Positions 23,428 to 34,300 of a stretch of DNA of 64,000 bases are shown piece after piece. The notes beneath the pieces were generated by a model. That model had not been told where the DNA came from and did no database searches. It saw only the letters and a list, made by a program, of their open reading frames with translations. The stretch comes from Pisolithus tinctorius (lineage: Eukaryota; Basidiomycota; Agaricomycetes; Boletales; Pisolithaceae), in assembly GCA_024663395.1 (NCBI GenBank), contig JANFAH010000021.1:434001-498000 (forward strand), given 5' to 3'. The first letter of the stretch is position 1. The number at the start of each line of letters is the position of its first letter. Both the position numbers and the translations under genes were made by a program.

Positions 23428-25767
23428 ATGACTTCCATTCGGGAAAGCTCATCTAAATCAGCTCCAGCAACCAACGTCGGCAGCACACCGATCACGCAAC
23501 GAGCCCGCACTGCGCATTACAGCTGCGAGCCGCCTCCTCTACAGGATAAAATGAAGGCAACGCTTGCCGAGGAAACGAAGCGCAGATATGTTGGTCCAGT
23601 GGACGTCTCGCAGTTCCTGGAGGACTGTTTGCCTTGCTCGAACTCCACGCCTTCTGTTCCTTCTCTCAGCGAGCAGGAACTCAACGCTCTCCGGGAGGTT
23701 GCCGACGCAACATCGGAAAATAATATGTATGAGCCATTCGTAAGTGTCCTATCACTATTTTTTCCATTTCCTTTGACGTAGATTGTTGATGTAGAAAAGA
23801 GCGTTGCAGAGATATGCGCACGGTATGATATTTACGAATACTAGCAGCAACTCAGCAAAGGATTCTTTCCCACTCAAACCGGACTTGTGTCTCTACGAGG
23901 CCGCGGACACTTCTCAAAAGACGGATTTCTCCGCAGCAGAGCTATGCATAGAGCTTAAACCCTACATGTCGTACGACCCTTTCACGGATCTCGACCCGAA
24001 CACAAACGACGATCCATTCGAAAGAGATACCGTTCACGCCAACAACACGCGAGGCCAGATTACTACGTACGCGGTCGCACAGTTCAACTCCCAGTTTCGA
24101 ATCTTCGCATTCTCGATTGTGGTCTTCAACGATCACGCGCGGCTTGTCCGATGGGACCGCGCCGGTGCAGTCGTCAGCACCCGATTCAATTATGTGCAGA
24201 ATTCGAACCTTCTGACCGATTTTATCTGGAGGTTTTCTCACTTATCGCGTGAAGAGAGAGGCCATGACCGATCTGTGTCTCCTGCGAAACTTTCTAAGCA
24301 AGAAACGCAAAAAGTTCGACAGGCTTTAGGTTTGAAGGCAGGGACGCCTCTTTTCGCTTTCACAGTCCCGCACGAGGACGGGGACAAAGTCTTCTATGGC
24401 CCTCGTTTCCCCTTCCCTGTTCGCTCTCTCGTCGGTCGGTCGACTCGCACAGTGCCGGTCTGTCACTTCATCAACGGTGAACCTCGTAAGCTGTTTCTGA
24501 AGGAATACTGGAGGCCGGAGGGGATGCGGGGTGAAATCGAGATCTATCAACATTTAATAAGACATAACGTTGAACACATCGCACCACTGGTGTGTGGAGG
24601 TGACGTGCCTCGCGGTGAGACAAGAACACATGAGCACGCCAAGACACGCCCAATTAGTCACCGGCTCCTCCACAGGCTGGTGCTCGATTTCGTGGGACGC
24701 CGTCTCACTGAATTCAAGTCCACGAAAGAGCTGGCGCAGGCGGTGCTCCATGCTATGACAGGTCAGCCAATTTTTTCTTATCATATGGGTTATCGTTCCA
24801 GCTAACTCGTTTCTGGGTGCAGCCCATTGGTTGGCTTTCGACAAAGCGGGGATCCTGCATCGTGACGTCAGTGTAAACAATATCCTTATCAACGACGATG
24901 GCCAAGGCGTTCTGATCGATTGGGAGCTCGCGATTTTTTACGAGGAATATTCTGCAGGACGAAGAAATCACGATCGCACGGTGAATGACTATTGTTCTGA
25001 TGTTTCTTAAATGATTCTGACGTTTCGGACAGGGAACCTGGCAGTTCATCTCTGCTGCTTTGCTTAGGAATCACGGGGAGATTCACGATCTCAAGGACGA
25101 CATAGAGTCCTTTGTACATGTGCTCGGCTGGTCCTTCCTCCGCTATGCCCCCTTCCCCTTGAGTGGCAATTCACGCAAGAGAATGTTAGTGACGCTGTAC
25201 GACACAAGCTTTCCGGCTGATGGAGGTGGGCTGTCTGGCAACGCCCTGAAGGAAATGTGTCTTGCAAGTGGCAAGTACATGGTCGACGCCGATATCAAAG
25301 GGACATCACCGATTCTTGAGCTGATACGGACCATTGCCTCACCCTTCCAAGCACGCTACGGCGAACCACCTACTGCAAGCCAGACCGAAAGGTACCAGCG
25401 TCTCAAAGAGAAGGTCGCTAAAGGACTTTGTGACCAAGGGGATGTTGAGGACCATCCGGCACATACGTACCAACTGGGTATGGAGCGGTTGAAAAATTCG
25501 GAATGGTTCCTTGACACTTTCAAGGATGCTCTCAGGCGCCCAGATTGGCCCGAGAAGGACGCAGCTGATGCTCATCTGTTACCGATCACCGAAGGCACGT
25601 CCAAGCAACAACAGCTTGCGGCACAGCGTGTTGAAACTCAAAGTCAACTACTCTCTGCATCTTCGCATCCATCGGGGTCACTGAAGCGGTCAGCTAGTCC
25701 TCCTCCATCGGACGTACAACACAAACGCTCTCGCTTGGATGACAACTCTGACAAGACTCTGGAATAG
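23428..25767 (+). CDS. FunK1-type protein kinase (four exons)
   Basis: Exons are 23428-23739, 23795-24761, 24823-24980 and 25033-25767; they join in frame to 723 residues with introns of 55, 61 and 52 bp and GT...AG borders. FunK1 kinases are a large, fungal, protein-kinase-like family with unknown substrates, expanded in mushrooms. The N-terminal FunK1 region (about residues 105-420) includes LVRWDRAGAVVSTRFNY. The catalytic loop HRDVSVNNIL lies at about 439-448, DWE replaces DFG at about 459-461, and GTWQFIS marks the activation segment. The C-terminal ~50 residues are Ser-rich with a basic KRS/HKRSR motif, possibly a nuclear signal. There are no disabling changes, so it looks intact. It stands alone, with no operon-like partner. 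Confidence 0.88.
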
Positions 25768-26960
25768 GCCAGTTGGAAATTGGAAATTGTGTATACCGTA
25801 GTATAATATCACTGTGACAACGTTACCGTCTTCTTCGGTTTTCCTTCCGCTCGAACGGCAATGAACAACATCTATGGAGAAGTTGTAGTACCTCGAGAAA
25901 TCTTTCATCATGATCAGTTCAGTTTGTTGTTTGCCTATGAACATGTCTATGGAAGGGCCTGTAGCTACCAGAAAATTTGTGGCAACGGGCGGGGAAGAGG
26001 AAATTTCTTTGCAATCACACGCACTCAGCGTCACTTTCGGGTAGCTCTGCCCACCAGCCAAGGCTGTTATCAGGCTGAAAATCAGTGTCAGCGAAATGGA
26101 GGTGGCGAACCCTCACGCAGTGGCAATAAGGGAAACAATCATTTCACATCAAAACGCTCTTACAAGTACAATCAAGACAACGAGTACACAGTACGAATCA
26201 GGACGACCATTCAAAATTCAAATATCTAGACTTTGGATGTACGCAGAGGTTTCCTGGTTTAACTTGTCCTCGATCGCCGGTCTAAGGTTGTTCATAATTG
26301 GCTGGTCCAGAATAACTTTCACGTCGACTACTAAACACGGTGCATCAGTTGGGGAATATGATAAGTTTGCTTACACACATTTATTTATTTGAGCTTCGAT
26401 GTCTTTAATGCTGGAGATCACATAATCATCTATCGGGGCGCTGCATTCGCAAAAGAGGTGTTACCTTCGGTTACTGGCAGTCACTCGGAACGACGAACGC
26501 TAAGCCCAACGCGTAAGTCGGTCACGTGACATGCCATCCCACGTGAGGCGGGCTGGGCGTTGAGCCGTGCGGTAGTACGGCCGCAGAGGTGCACGGCAAT
26601 ACAGTAAGTGCGTGTGTAACATTAGTAGCAAACGGCGGGCGATCGTACTGTGGCTGTTGAGACTTCGTCATTCTAGCGTGACACGACCACAACGCTGCCT
26701 GCCCAGACGTTGTTCAATGGTTTACATGGACTAATCGACTCCGAGGTCGTTACCTGGGGCCGCCTATGGTTGAAGCCCCTAGCTTTGTCCACGCATCATC
26801 AGAGTTGGCATAATGTCCCCTATCTTTTCAGTTCCTCCCCGGGAATTTACTTTGCCCCTCCAGACTTCCTAACCTGTTCCTGTCATCCCACTAGGTGGAT
26901 CGTCTCCAGTAGTGACCGCATCGTACTCTCCTGACATCTCTCGAGTTGCATCTATCCAAT
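25768..26960. other. Intergenic between kinase and HNH gene
   Basis: A few plus-strand ORFs of 75-120 codons are present (for example 25861-26229), but they lack family motifs and have no plausible splice continuity. I see no repeat or RNA gene. The last ~200 bp is probably the promoter of the HNH gene. Confidence 0.4.
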
Positions 26961-28049
26961 ATGTCGTCTGAACAGTGCTTCAGGCATTGTTTACAGGTTT
27001 GCAAAAATTCTACTCATCCTCGCAGTCTCCTGGCAACCAACAATTTCCAGGCATCCGATTCAGAGCCAAGTTCGTCCCCTCGCAAGTACAGTCCAGATGA
27101 CGATGTGATTCCCGCATCATCATCCCCACCATCTTCCGTCGCGTCGGATTCATCTGCGCCCGAAAGTCAAAAGTTGCTGGCGCGTCAGGCTGATCCGCAT
27201 GGTGGCCAATGTCTCATTACGAATTCGACTAATCAAGCTGCTATTCAGATATGCCACCTGGTAGACCGCTCCACAGACCACTCAATCGTCCGCTTCTTTC
27301 TTTGTTATCTCTCAGACTACGCATCTGCTCATGTGTCTGTAGTTAACGCGCCTCGAATATGCATGGGGCCTACCGTATGGCCAACTCAACATAGATTCGT
27401 GCTATAACCTGATTTTCTGTAAGTAGTTCTGTACATGCCTGCACTTCCCACCACTGACTTTGTTGTAGTACGCGCAAACTGGCATGTCTTATTTAAGCAC
27501 ACCAAGCCTCATTGCATGTTGATCCCGATGCTCAACGTTTTGCAAAAACTTGAGGAGATAACGAATACGAGTACAAATGATCAAGTTCGAGCTGCTGTTG
27601 ATCTTGAGGAGGTTGGCACAGTTGTGTTCGCGTTGCTTTCGATATTGATGCCTTTGCAGAATTTCCGAAATGAGAATTTTCTGTACCACCTACTTCCCAC
27701 TAAACGCATCACGTTGGGTGATATTATTTGTCGCGTTGAAGGCGCGGGTTACACGACCCATCGACCTCCCTTTGCTACTCTAAGTCCCCTCGTCAGTCAC
27801 GTTCATCCACAGTATGCTGTGGTCAATGCTGCACAAAAGTTTCAAAGGATTGCACGAATTAGTCCCAGTGAGCTCTTGAACTTACCAGTCGTTCTTGCGG
27901 AAATTTCGGGTGAACCCCTGGAAACCACTTTGAAGCGCATCTACTTGATTTCCAAGTTATATGATGAGTGGACTGGGGGTGGAGGTTCTCCTAGCAGCGG
28001 CAGTGAAAGGAGCAGCATCAGTTGTTCTTCAGAGCCTCATGGACTGTAA
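26961..28049 (+). CDS. HNH-endonuclease-like protein (basidiomycete family, three exons)
   Basis: Exons 26961-27287, 27343-27418 and 27469-28049 join in frame to about 327 residues. The N-terminus is Ser/Pro/Asp-rich and disordered. The HNH-like core spans about residues 85-150: HGGQCLITN, then CHLV with the first His, LTRLEYAWGLPYGQLNIDS, CYNLIFLRANWHVLF with Asn and His. This matches an expanded family in mushroom genomes annotated as HNH endonuclease-like. The C-terminal ~150 residues are helical and unassigned. The first intron has a weak donor (GTCCGC) but the joined peptide fits the family well. The role is unknown; possibilities are nuclease, mobile-element relic or DNA-repair factor. 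Confidence 0.75.
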
Positions 28050-28543
28050 TATCGAATATGCATTTCACCAACATAGTATCACGTACAGCAGAGTGAATAT
28101 ATTTGTTCAAGTGCGGATGTCCGGCGTCTCCTCCACAGAGGAGAGAGTGACGGTGATCCTGCTGCTGAGCGAACCGGAGTTAACCTGTTTGGAGACGAGG
28201 GCAGAGACGATCGAAGTGGTGGTGTGTTCGAGTGTACGCAGGGCGTCAATCGGAGCTTTTGCCACCTGTAGCAGAGAAATATTCCCGTAGTTATCGCTTC
28301 CAGTACGTCTTCATCTGTCCATGACGCGGCAAAAAAAGTGGAAGTCCCATTGAACCATCGAAGACGGTTCTTCACAGCACTGCAGCAGGTTCGCGAGGCT
28401 AGTGAGGTGAGTGAATAAGGTTGTAGTGTGCAAGAGGACGACGACGCACGTCTCTGGGGCATATGCTTTCCCATCCGTGCGTTCGCTGTTCCATTGCTTG
28501 CAAGATCGGGTGTAGCGAGCACGTGCACCTACACCTACCCCGG

Positions 28544-28903
28544 TCAGCCGCAGCAGCACATAGAATGAAGATGGGTTGGATACTCACCACAGAGGACTTT
28601 GATCTCCATCGCAGCACGGCACATCCGATACCAGAACCCCTTGATGTAGTTCAACGAATCGATGCGATGACAGTCTTGTTCTGAGCCAGGTTGCGCTGGA
28701 CAACTGTGAAGAGTGTTCCGCGAGCCGGTTTTTCCGATCTCGAATCTGGCACATGGAAACCCCCTTTCATCCTCTATTCGGTAAATGACATCGGAGTACA
28801 TACCATTGTAAGAAGATCGGTCGGCGTTGAGAGTGTCGTCATTGAGGACAACGACAGACAGCGATGGTCCCATATAAGTATTCAGCGTGTCTGCCATTTT
28901 CAT
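28544..28903 (-). CDS. Unrecognised ORF, possible exon (119 aa)
   Basis: I do not recognise this protein. The minus-strand ORF starts at ATG 28903 and has balanced composition (SLSVVVLNDDTLN, MYSDVIYRIEDERGF, RIDSLNYIKGFWYRMC). A GTGAGT donor sits just after IKVLCG, which suggests that it is the first exon of a spliced gene continuing toward 28.1 kb. There the frame ending at 28079 contains AVKNRLRWFNGTSTFFAAS, but the join is uncertain. It could also be a gene relic. Confidence 0.3.
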   Translation of the reverse strand: MKMADTLNTYMGPSLSVVVLNDDTLNADRSSYNGMYSDVIYRIEDERGFPCARFEIGKTGSRNTLHSCPAQPGSEQDCHRIDSLNYIKGFWYRMCRAAMEIKVLCGEYPTHLHSMCCCG

Positions 28904-30378
28904 CGACTCTCAAGACTAGCGTTGCCGGTATCGCTGTATGTCGACCATGCATAGTGCAGACACGCAGGGAAATGTGAGTAGCCGCGGCAGCCTACTTCAA
29001 ACCTACTTCAAACGACCACGACGTCTTTCCCAAGCGGTCCGCGAAGTTATCCACCAAACACAAACCTGGATGGGCCAGTGTCGAACCGCCACATACCAAG
29101 CGATGACAGACGACGAGAATGTCGATTAGCAAGCTGCTAGATAAACGTGAGTGAGAAAACAGACACACAAGTGCATGCGATGGTGGGAGCGGCTAAACAG
29201 AAGGGTAATGGTCAAGTGAAGGGAACAGGAATATGAACGCGAATGCGGACGAGGGGGAGAGGGAAAAGGGTACGATGATGTCAGATTCATCTGGCGAGGA
29301 GGATGGGGAGAATTTGAAGAGGCGAGTCGAAGTGAATGAGCGCCATCAGTACACTGCTACGGTTTGTTAATCGACGTTTCCGTAGTGTGTTCGTCCCCGG
29401 TTTTGTTCACCTGAAGGCATGGGTCGACGTGTTGTGCTGGGACAACCGCCTTTAAACTCGAAGCCGGACTGGTCACCGTTGTCATCTTCAGTGCCGATGC
29501 TTATTCCTCACGACCCGCCGGATCCACTACAAACCACTCATCACATCACATCTACACGACATCAATCCCAGGGCTCCTTCGGTAGGAATCGAGAGTCCTG
29601 ACCAGGGAGTTCGAACAAGCTAAATGTTCCATCTAATTTATCGTCGAAGGGTAAAATTTATTGTTTAGTGCTACCACCCAAGCAAAGCTCTCTCGTTAAA
29701 AGCAAGAAGGTCTTCCCTCGAACCACACACATAATTGGGCGCATTGAGATGCTTGAAGTGCTTCCTCAACGATACACTGAGTATCTCGCCTGGCAGATAT
29801 ACATATCTGGACTCTTTGCATCCGTCCAGCCCACCCACCATTCCCGGGTCATTGATTTTGACCGAGCCGCTCGGCTCCGTGCAGCGCACCAGAAGTACTT
29901 GCTGCGATTTTCTCTTTTCGATAGGCCGAAGTAGTTCTGACGGTGCAATTAATCTGGCCTGCAGTTGCCACAGCCTTGTCCTCGTTATCTAAATTCCATT
30001 TTCGTACCCCAAAAGCACCCTGGATCGATTAGACTGCTTCTATCGGCGAATGAGGACCTCCCAAGGTGAGCCAAGAAATGTTGTTTCTCGACATGGCCAA
30101 GGGGGGCTCATTCTTCTACCAGGTATCTGTGTAGCCAAGACAGCCGACCTCCGAGGAGCTGATCCATTACGATCGTGACATTACCTCAACCACTGGATCA
30201 TCCAATCGTTGCCACTTCCTCAACACTTCCAGGCAATTGGGAATACGTCACTCGCTCCTATAAGCTCGCCTGGTAAGGATGTGGAAGTGTCCACTCTAGC
30301 GGTTAGCCTCCATAGTTTTCCACTCTTCAATCTGTCGTTGGTTATGCTTTCAGTGAATCTAGCCGAGCAAACGAGACG
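28904..30378. other. Intergenic, short ORFs only
   Basis: Several 60-90 codon ORFs occur on both strands, including 29668-29934 (+), but none carries a motif I can assign. No structure beyond ordinary composition is visible. Confidence 0.4.
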
Positions 30379-30711
30379 ATGTTAGATGACAAGACCCTCG
30401 ATTCTCTGCCAGACACCTTTTGGGATGATCAGAGCCTTCACAAGAGAACATCCGAAGGCATTACTGACAACTATGCTAAATATGCTGGCGAGGCCCTTGA
30501 TGGCGGGCTCAAAGCCTGGTCGGTTATCATGGCGTTCAAGGTCACTGTCCAACGGTGTGATCCACCTTTTTGCTTACCTTCTATTGCAAGTATTTACATG
30601 GCATCACCGGCATCAACGGAGAGTGTTTCAGATGGGGCTCCAAAAGCGGAACAATGTCAAGATATATTATCATGCGGTTCTGCTTACCGCCAATACTTGA
30701 TGTATGCATAG
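30379..30711 (+). pseudogene. Possible N-terminal fragment of an MFS transporter
   Basis: A 110-codon ORF contains EALDGGLKAWSVIMAF. The DGGLxAW motif opens the first membrane helix of fungal monocarboxylate-transporter-like MFS proteins. No further transporter helices follow; the sequence soon merges with the start of the duplicated block holding gene D (homologous to 17590 onward). If the reading is correct it is a truncated 5' relic. The evidence is a single short motif. Confidence 0.25.
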
Positions 30712-30823
30712 CTAACGTCTCCAGACGCAAAATGATAAAACCCCACAGTAAGCCTTATCCCAGGTTCCATTTACCTCACCCTGCGCCGGATCCTCCCTAG
30801 TCATAGTACACTTGACGGACCTA

Positions 30824-32405
30824 ATGCACACTCAGGGGATGTATGTAACCAATTTTTCTGGTTTGACATATTCTTTAATTCAAGTGTAATAGCGACACTG
30901 CCGCTGGCCTCGGCATCGCATCATGCGGTGAGTGGTAATGCTCGTTGGATCAATGTCTGGTTCACAATTCTCCCCAGTGTTGTTCGTATATGACTATGCA
31001 CTTACGTTTGCAAAAGAGAAAGACCTATTCTGGCATCAACCTCGTCGGACTTGGTCATTCGCCTTCTTCATCGCCAACAGATACATAGGCCTCTTGGGCC
31101 GTATACTGAACTTTTTGGTGAACTGTCTCCCAAACAACATTGGTTCAGATAGTTCAGTGCGTGGAAACAGTTCTCTGCATCCGACTATGCTGACACCCAC
31201 ATTTAGTGGTGGGAGTATATCAGACTCGATTTGTGTCTCTCGCTTGACTTGCATTGTGCATAGGTGTCCAGGTCTGCTCCTCTCCGGAGAGATTGTCGTG
31301 GGAGTTCTTCAAATCATCGGAGGAGGTAAGAATGGCATTTCGTGGAACCCTTTTCTATTCTCTTGACCTACATGACAGTGATTATGATTTCCCGTGTATA
31401 TGCCTTCTACAAACGCGACAGACGTGTCCTGAGTCTCCTCGTTGTGGTGGGAATACTCTGTCTAGGAATAGGTGGCGTGAGTGAAATCATGCAAATAATT
31501 CAGTGACCTTGATCACGGAGCAATGTATAGGGGGCAATTTTACTTCGTCCACCGTCAACTTCATCAGAGCAAATCGCAACAGCCCAGGCCGCACGTGGTG
31601 GGTGTCTTCACCCGATAACTTCAGAACAGTATGTCTAGTTCCTCGTAACACTCACTTCTATGTTTATACATTCATACCCCAGGGCTCCATGTAGGTGCAA
31701 ATTCGCGCTTGTTCCGGCGCATGTATGCCTTATGGATGCTTTTGGTCTAGATTGGGCCGCAGCATGGGGTAGCCAACTATTGCTTGATGTTCTAGTCTTC
31801 ATCTTCACACTTCGAAAACTGATAAGTTATCGCTCCATTGGAGAACGGACTTTCATGGCCTTGTCATTGCGTGACGGTGTGTTCTCTGTTTCGAAGTTGA
31901 AAATGAAGTTTGACTCAGCGTTCCTAATAGGTGCACTGTACTTTGCGTACGTGTTTTACGATGTTCACGCATTCATGATTCCATCTAATACTCAAGAAAT
32001 GGAAGTGTGATGACCGCCGCGAACGTCGCAAACATTACTGCATATTTGATGGTAAGTGATGCACCCACGACTGACCTGTTCCTTGCCTTAACTTGATTCT
32101 CCTTATCGAGATGACAGATGTGAGCATTTAGTTCATCCCCCGGTTGCGGCTTCAGAGTTTGACATTCGGAAAGCCATTCGAAAGGTCGATGCTATCCGCT
32201 CCAACAAACACGTGAGTGTTATGCACTGCTTGTATTACCGGGCTGTGGCAAGTCACTGATACATGATTGGGGCGGTTTCTCCACTTCGAAGGCTTTGCGT
32301 GATGATGATCTCGAGGTTGATGCTGAATCTTCGGGACCTAGACCGCCAGGTGGGTCTATTTTGCATGGCATGGGACGTGGGTATGATTGGATGCACTGCA
32401 GTTAA
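30824..32405 (+). CDS. DUF6533-domain membrane protein D (C-like subfamily)
   Basis: This is a paralogue of gene C; homology starts ~90 bp upstream of the likely ATG (30824, ATGCACACTCAGG) with the shared ATGATAAAACCCCA sequence. The core is VYDYALTFAKEKDLFW with FFIANRYIGLLG (about 30976-31100). Further blocks are GLLLSGEIVVGVLQIIGGG (about 31270-31325), TYMTVIMISRVYAFYKRDRR (about 31365-31425), DAFGLDWAAAWGSQL with VFIFTLRKL (about 31734-31820), SLRDGVFSVSKLKM and a last exon ALRDDDLEVDAESSG (from about 32293) ending TAA 32405. Membrane helices are visible in each block. The exon borders I propose are approximate; it may be functional. Confidence 0.6.
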
Positions 32406-32789
32406 CATCTTCGCTACCTGAATGAAACTTAGTCCACCGTCAGACAAGGTTTTGTTGACTATCAATAGCGTCCCGTGCATCCAACCACTAGGCACTTTCC
32501 ATGTTTTTAAAAGGAGAGTAGGTACATCTTGTTCACGTGCAATCTAGTCTGCTGGCAGCTGGCTTGCTCAGTTGTGTTACTCCGGTCAAATTAGACAGCC
32601 TACAATTGGCACCTATACTGACGACGGTCATTTTATATCCATGCCGCAGCCAGCAGACTTCAAATGGCCAGTTGTCCTGCCACCGTCTTTCATTGCACCA
32701 CCACTGTTGACTTCAGCTGCGTTTTAGTGCCGCTACAAGAGTGACTAAGTACCTCTCAGAAGCTTGAACTGGAGGAGAACGGTAGAGTT
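32406..32789. other. Intergenic, no gene recognised
   Basis: This short A+T-rich gap lies between gene D and segmental-duplication copy 4. I see no ORF with a motif and no repeat. Confidence 0.5.
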
Positions 32790-33443
32790 AGTACAGGGGG
32801 ACTCGCATTGGCCCTAAATACCACCACATGGGTTCCCTCTTCACTCACATGACGATGACAAGAGCCATGGATCATGACTAGCTGGAGAGGGAGCCGGTGA
32901 TTGATATTTTTATTCGGCGATGACTTTGAGGTTACTTTGCCAACAAAGAAGTTGTGGGATAAGCCGCCGTGTTTAGGCATCGGATAGTAGAAGGCGAGAG
33001 TTGGAAACCTTTACGGGTGAGGTACGCCAGGCTCGATACGAAAAACCAAAGTGTAATGCGACCACGAGTGGGATACATTAACAAAGGCGACAAAGGTCAG
33101 GATCAGATATCACGATGTGCAAGGAAAGAGAAGAGGGCGGGTCCGGTGCTCATGGTGGGCATCTTGAGTTTCTTGATTGACTCGGTTGACAAGAGACACG
33201 TAGTACACATGAGAAAGGGGGCACCCGGTATCAGATCCTGCTCCGAGGAAGGGTATGAATACGAGTTATGTAGCTTTGGGCATGAAAGTAGGTTCCCGAG
33301 TCCCCAACTAACGGTGTTACGGCCCCGAGTCATAAGCTTGGAACGGGTATGAAAGCGTACGAGGCGCGCGGCGAGTCGACGAGCGTGGATAGTTGACCAG
33401 TATGGAGAACACGTACTTGGTGCAAGATACTAACGACGCATCT
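32790..33443 (+). repeat. Segmental duplication, copy 4, left part
   Basis: The sequence is homologous to the first part of copies 1-3 (ACGATGACAAGAGCCATGGATCATG near 32850; CGGCGATGACTTTGAGG near 32915). It ends exactly at the TA where the Tc1/mariner element inserted. The block resumes at 62351. Confidence 0.7.
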
Positions 33444-33444
33444 A

Positions 33445-33469
33445 CAGTGACTCAAAATGGAAATGCACA
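33445..33469 (+). repeat. Left terminal inverted repeat of the Tc1/mariner element
   Basis: This repeat pairs with 62324-62348 over 25 bp without mismatch and is preceded by the duplicated TA. Confidence 0.92.
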
Positions 33470-33759
33470 AACCACCTTTTTGCCGAGTTTTGCCTTGTAC
33501 GCCTACAACAACAACCCACCATCAATCATATCAGTGTAAACATGTTCAGATATATCTAGGCTCCATGTCTATGTACCTTTTTTTTGGATATGTCAATCAA
33601 GCAATGTGTTGTGGAGCAAATAGCCACGTGCATGCTGTGCATTACATATTTTGTCGTGCACCACCCTGCACAAAAGCTGGGCCTGGGTGAGTGAATGGGT
33701 CCCTGGCACCCCCACAACGCCTCCACTCCCTCTGTAAGCCTCATATCCATCTCCTCGTC

Positions 33760-34000
33760 ATGACAAAGTACACCTCACCCACCAAGAAGGCCTGGATTTG
33801 TCGAGCTCGGGATGCTGGTATGGCAGATGCTGAGATTGCCAAAAAGTATGGTCTCCACCGCACAACCATCAAGTGCATCTTCGACCGTTATGCCCAATCC
33901 GAAGACTTTCATCATGTTGCCCCAAAGCCAGGTCGCACACGCATATTTACCCCCCATGATGCTCGCTTTGCTGTCCGTGCACTCGCTGCAGGCAGAGCAC
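33760..34000 (+). pseudogene. Tc1/mariner transposase, N-terminal part
   Basis: From ATG 33760 the frame encodes the paired-type DNA-binding domain: a helix-turn-helix (IAKKYGLHRTTIKCIFDRY) followed by a GRTRIF motif typical of the GRPR-like linker. The frame is cut after codon 80 plus one base, at AGCAC (33996-34000), where the copia element inserted. It continues in phase at 61294. The start is chosen because it gives the normal family length, while the ORF extends upstream without an ATG. Confidence 0.88.
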
Positions 34001-34292
34001 TAATGAAGGTATGAGTTTCTCAGTGTATGAAGTAGTCACTATATTAGTACCTAACGAAGGTATGAGTTTCTACACTATGTCAGTACCAAGTAAATGAGCG
34101 GGAATCTAGCTATACTCACCTCAGTGTACGAAGTAGTCACTGAGGTGGAAAAGAATGGTGCGGAAAATTTATAGTACTGTAATTAGTAAGCGCATTGACA
34201 TCGGAATTTAATTCTGAGGGTCGGGGAACAATTCCGAGCCCTCTGGGCGAAACTCCGAGACACTACCGTAACTCCAGATTGCATTCTCGACA
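34001..34292 (-). repeat. Copia 3' LTR (left)
   Basis: The canonical 241 bp LTR is 34052-34292. An extra 51 bp (34001-34051) lies between it and the target duplication and is a scrambled partial copy of LTR sequence (LTR positions 1-20, then an internal GTGTAYGAAGTAGTCACT piece). The LTR differs from the right LTR at nine sites, all transitions, eight at CpG. Confidence 0.9.
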
Positions 34293-34300
34293 CTCCCCCT
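34293..34300 (-). other. Copia polypurine tract
   Basis: Read on the minus strand this is AGGGGGAG, directly abutting the 3' LTR start TGTCGAG. It overlaps the last base of the polyprotein stop codon. Such tracts prime plus-strand DNA synthesis. Confidence 0.85.
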
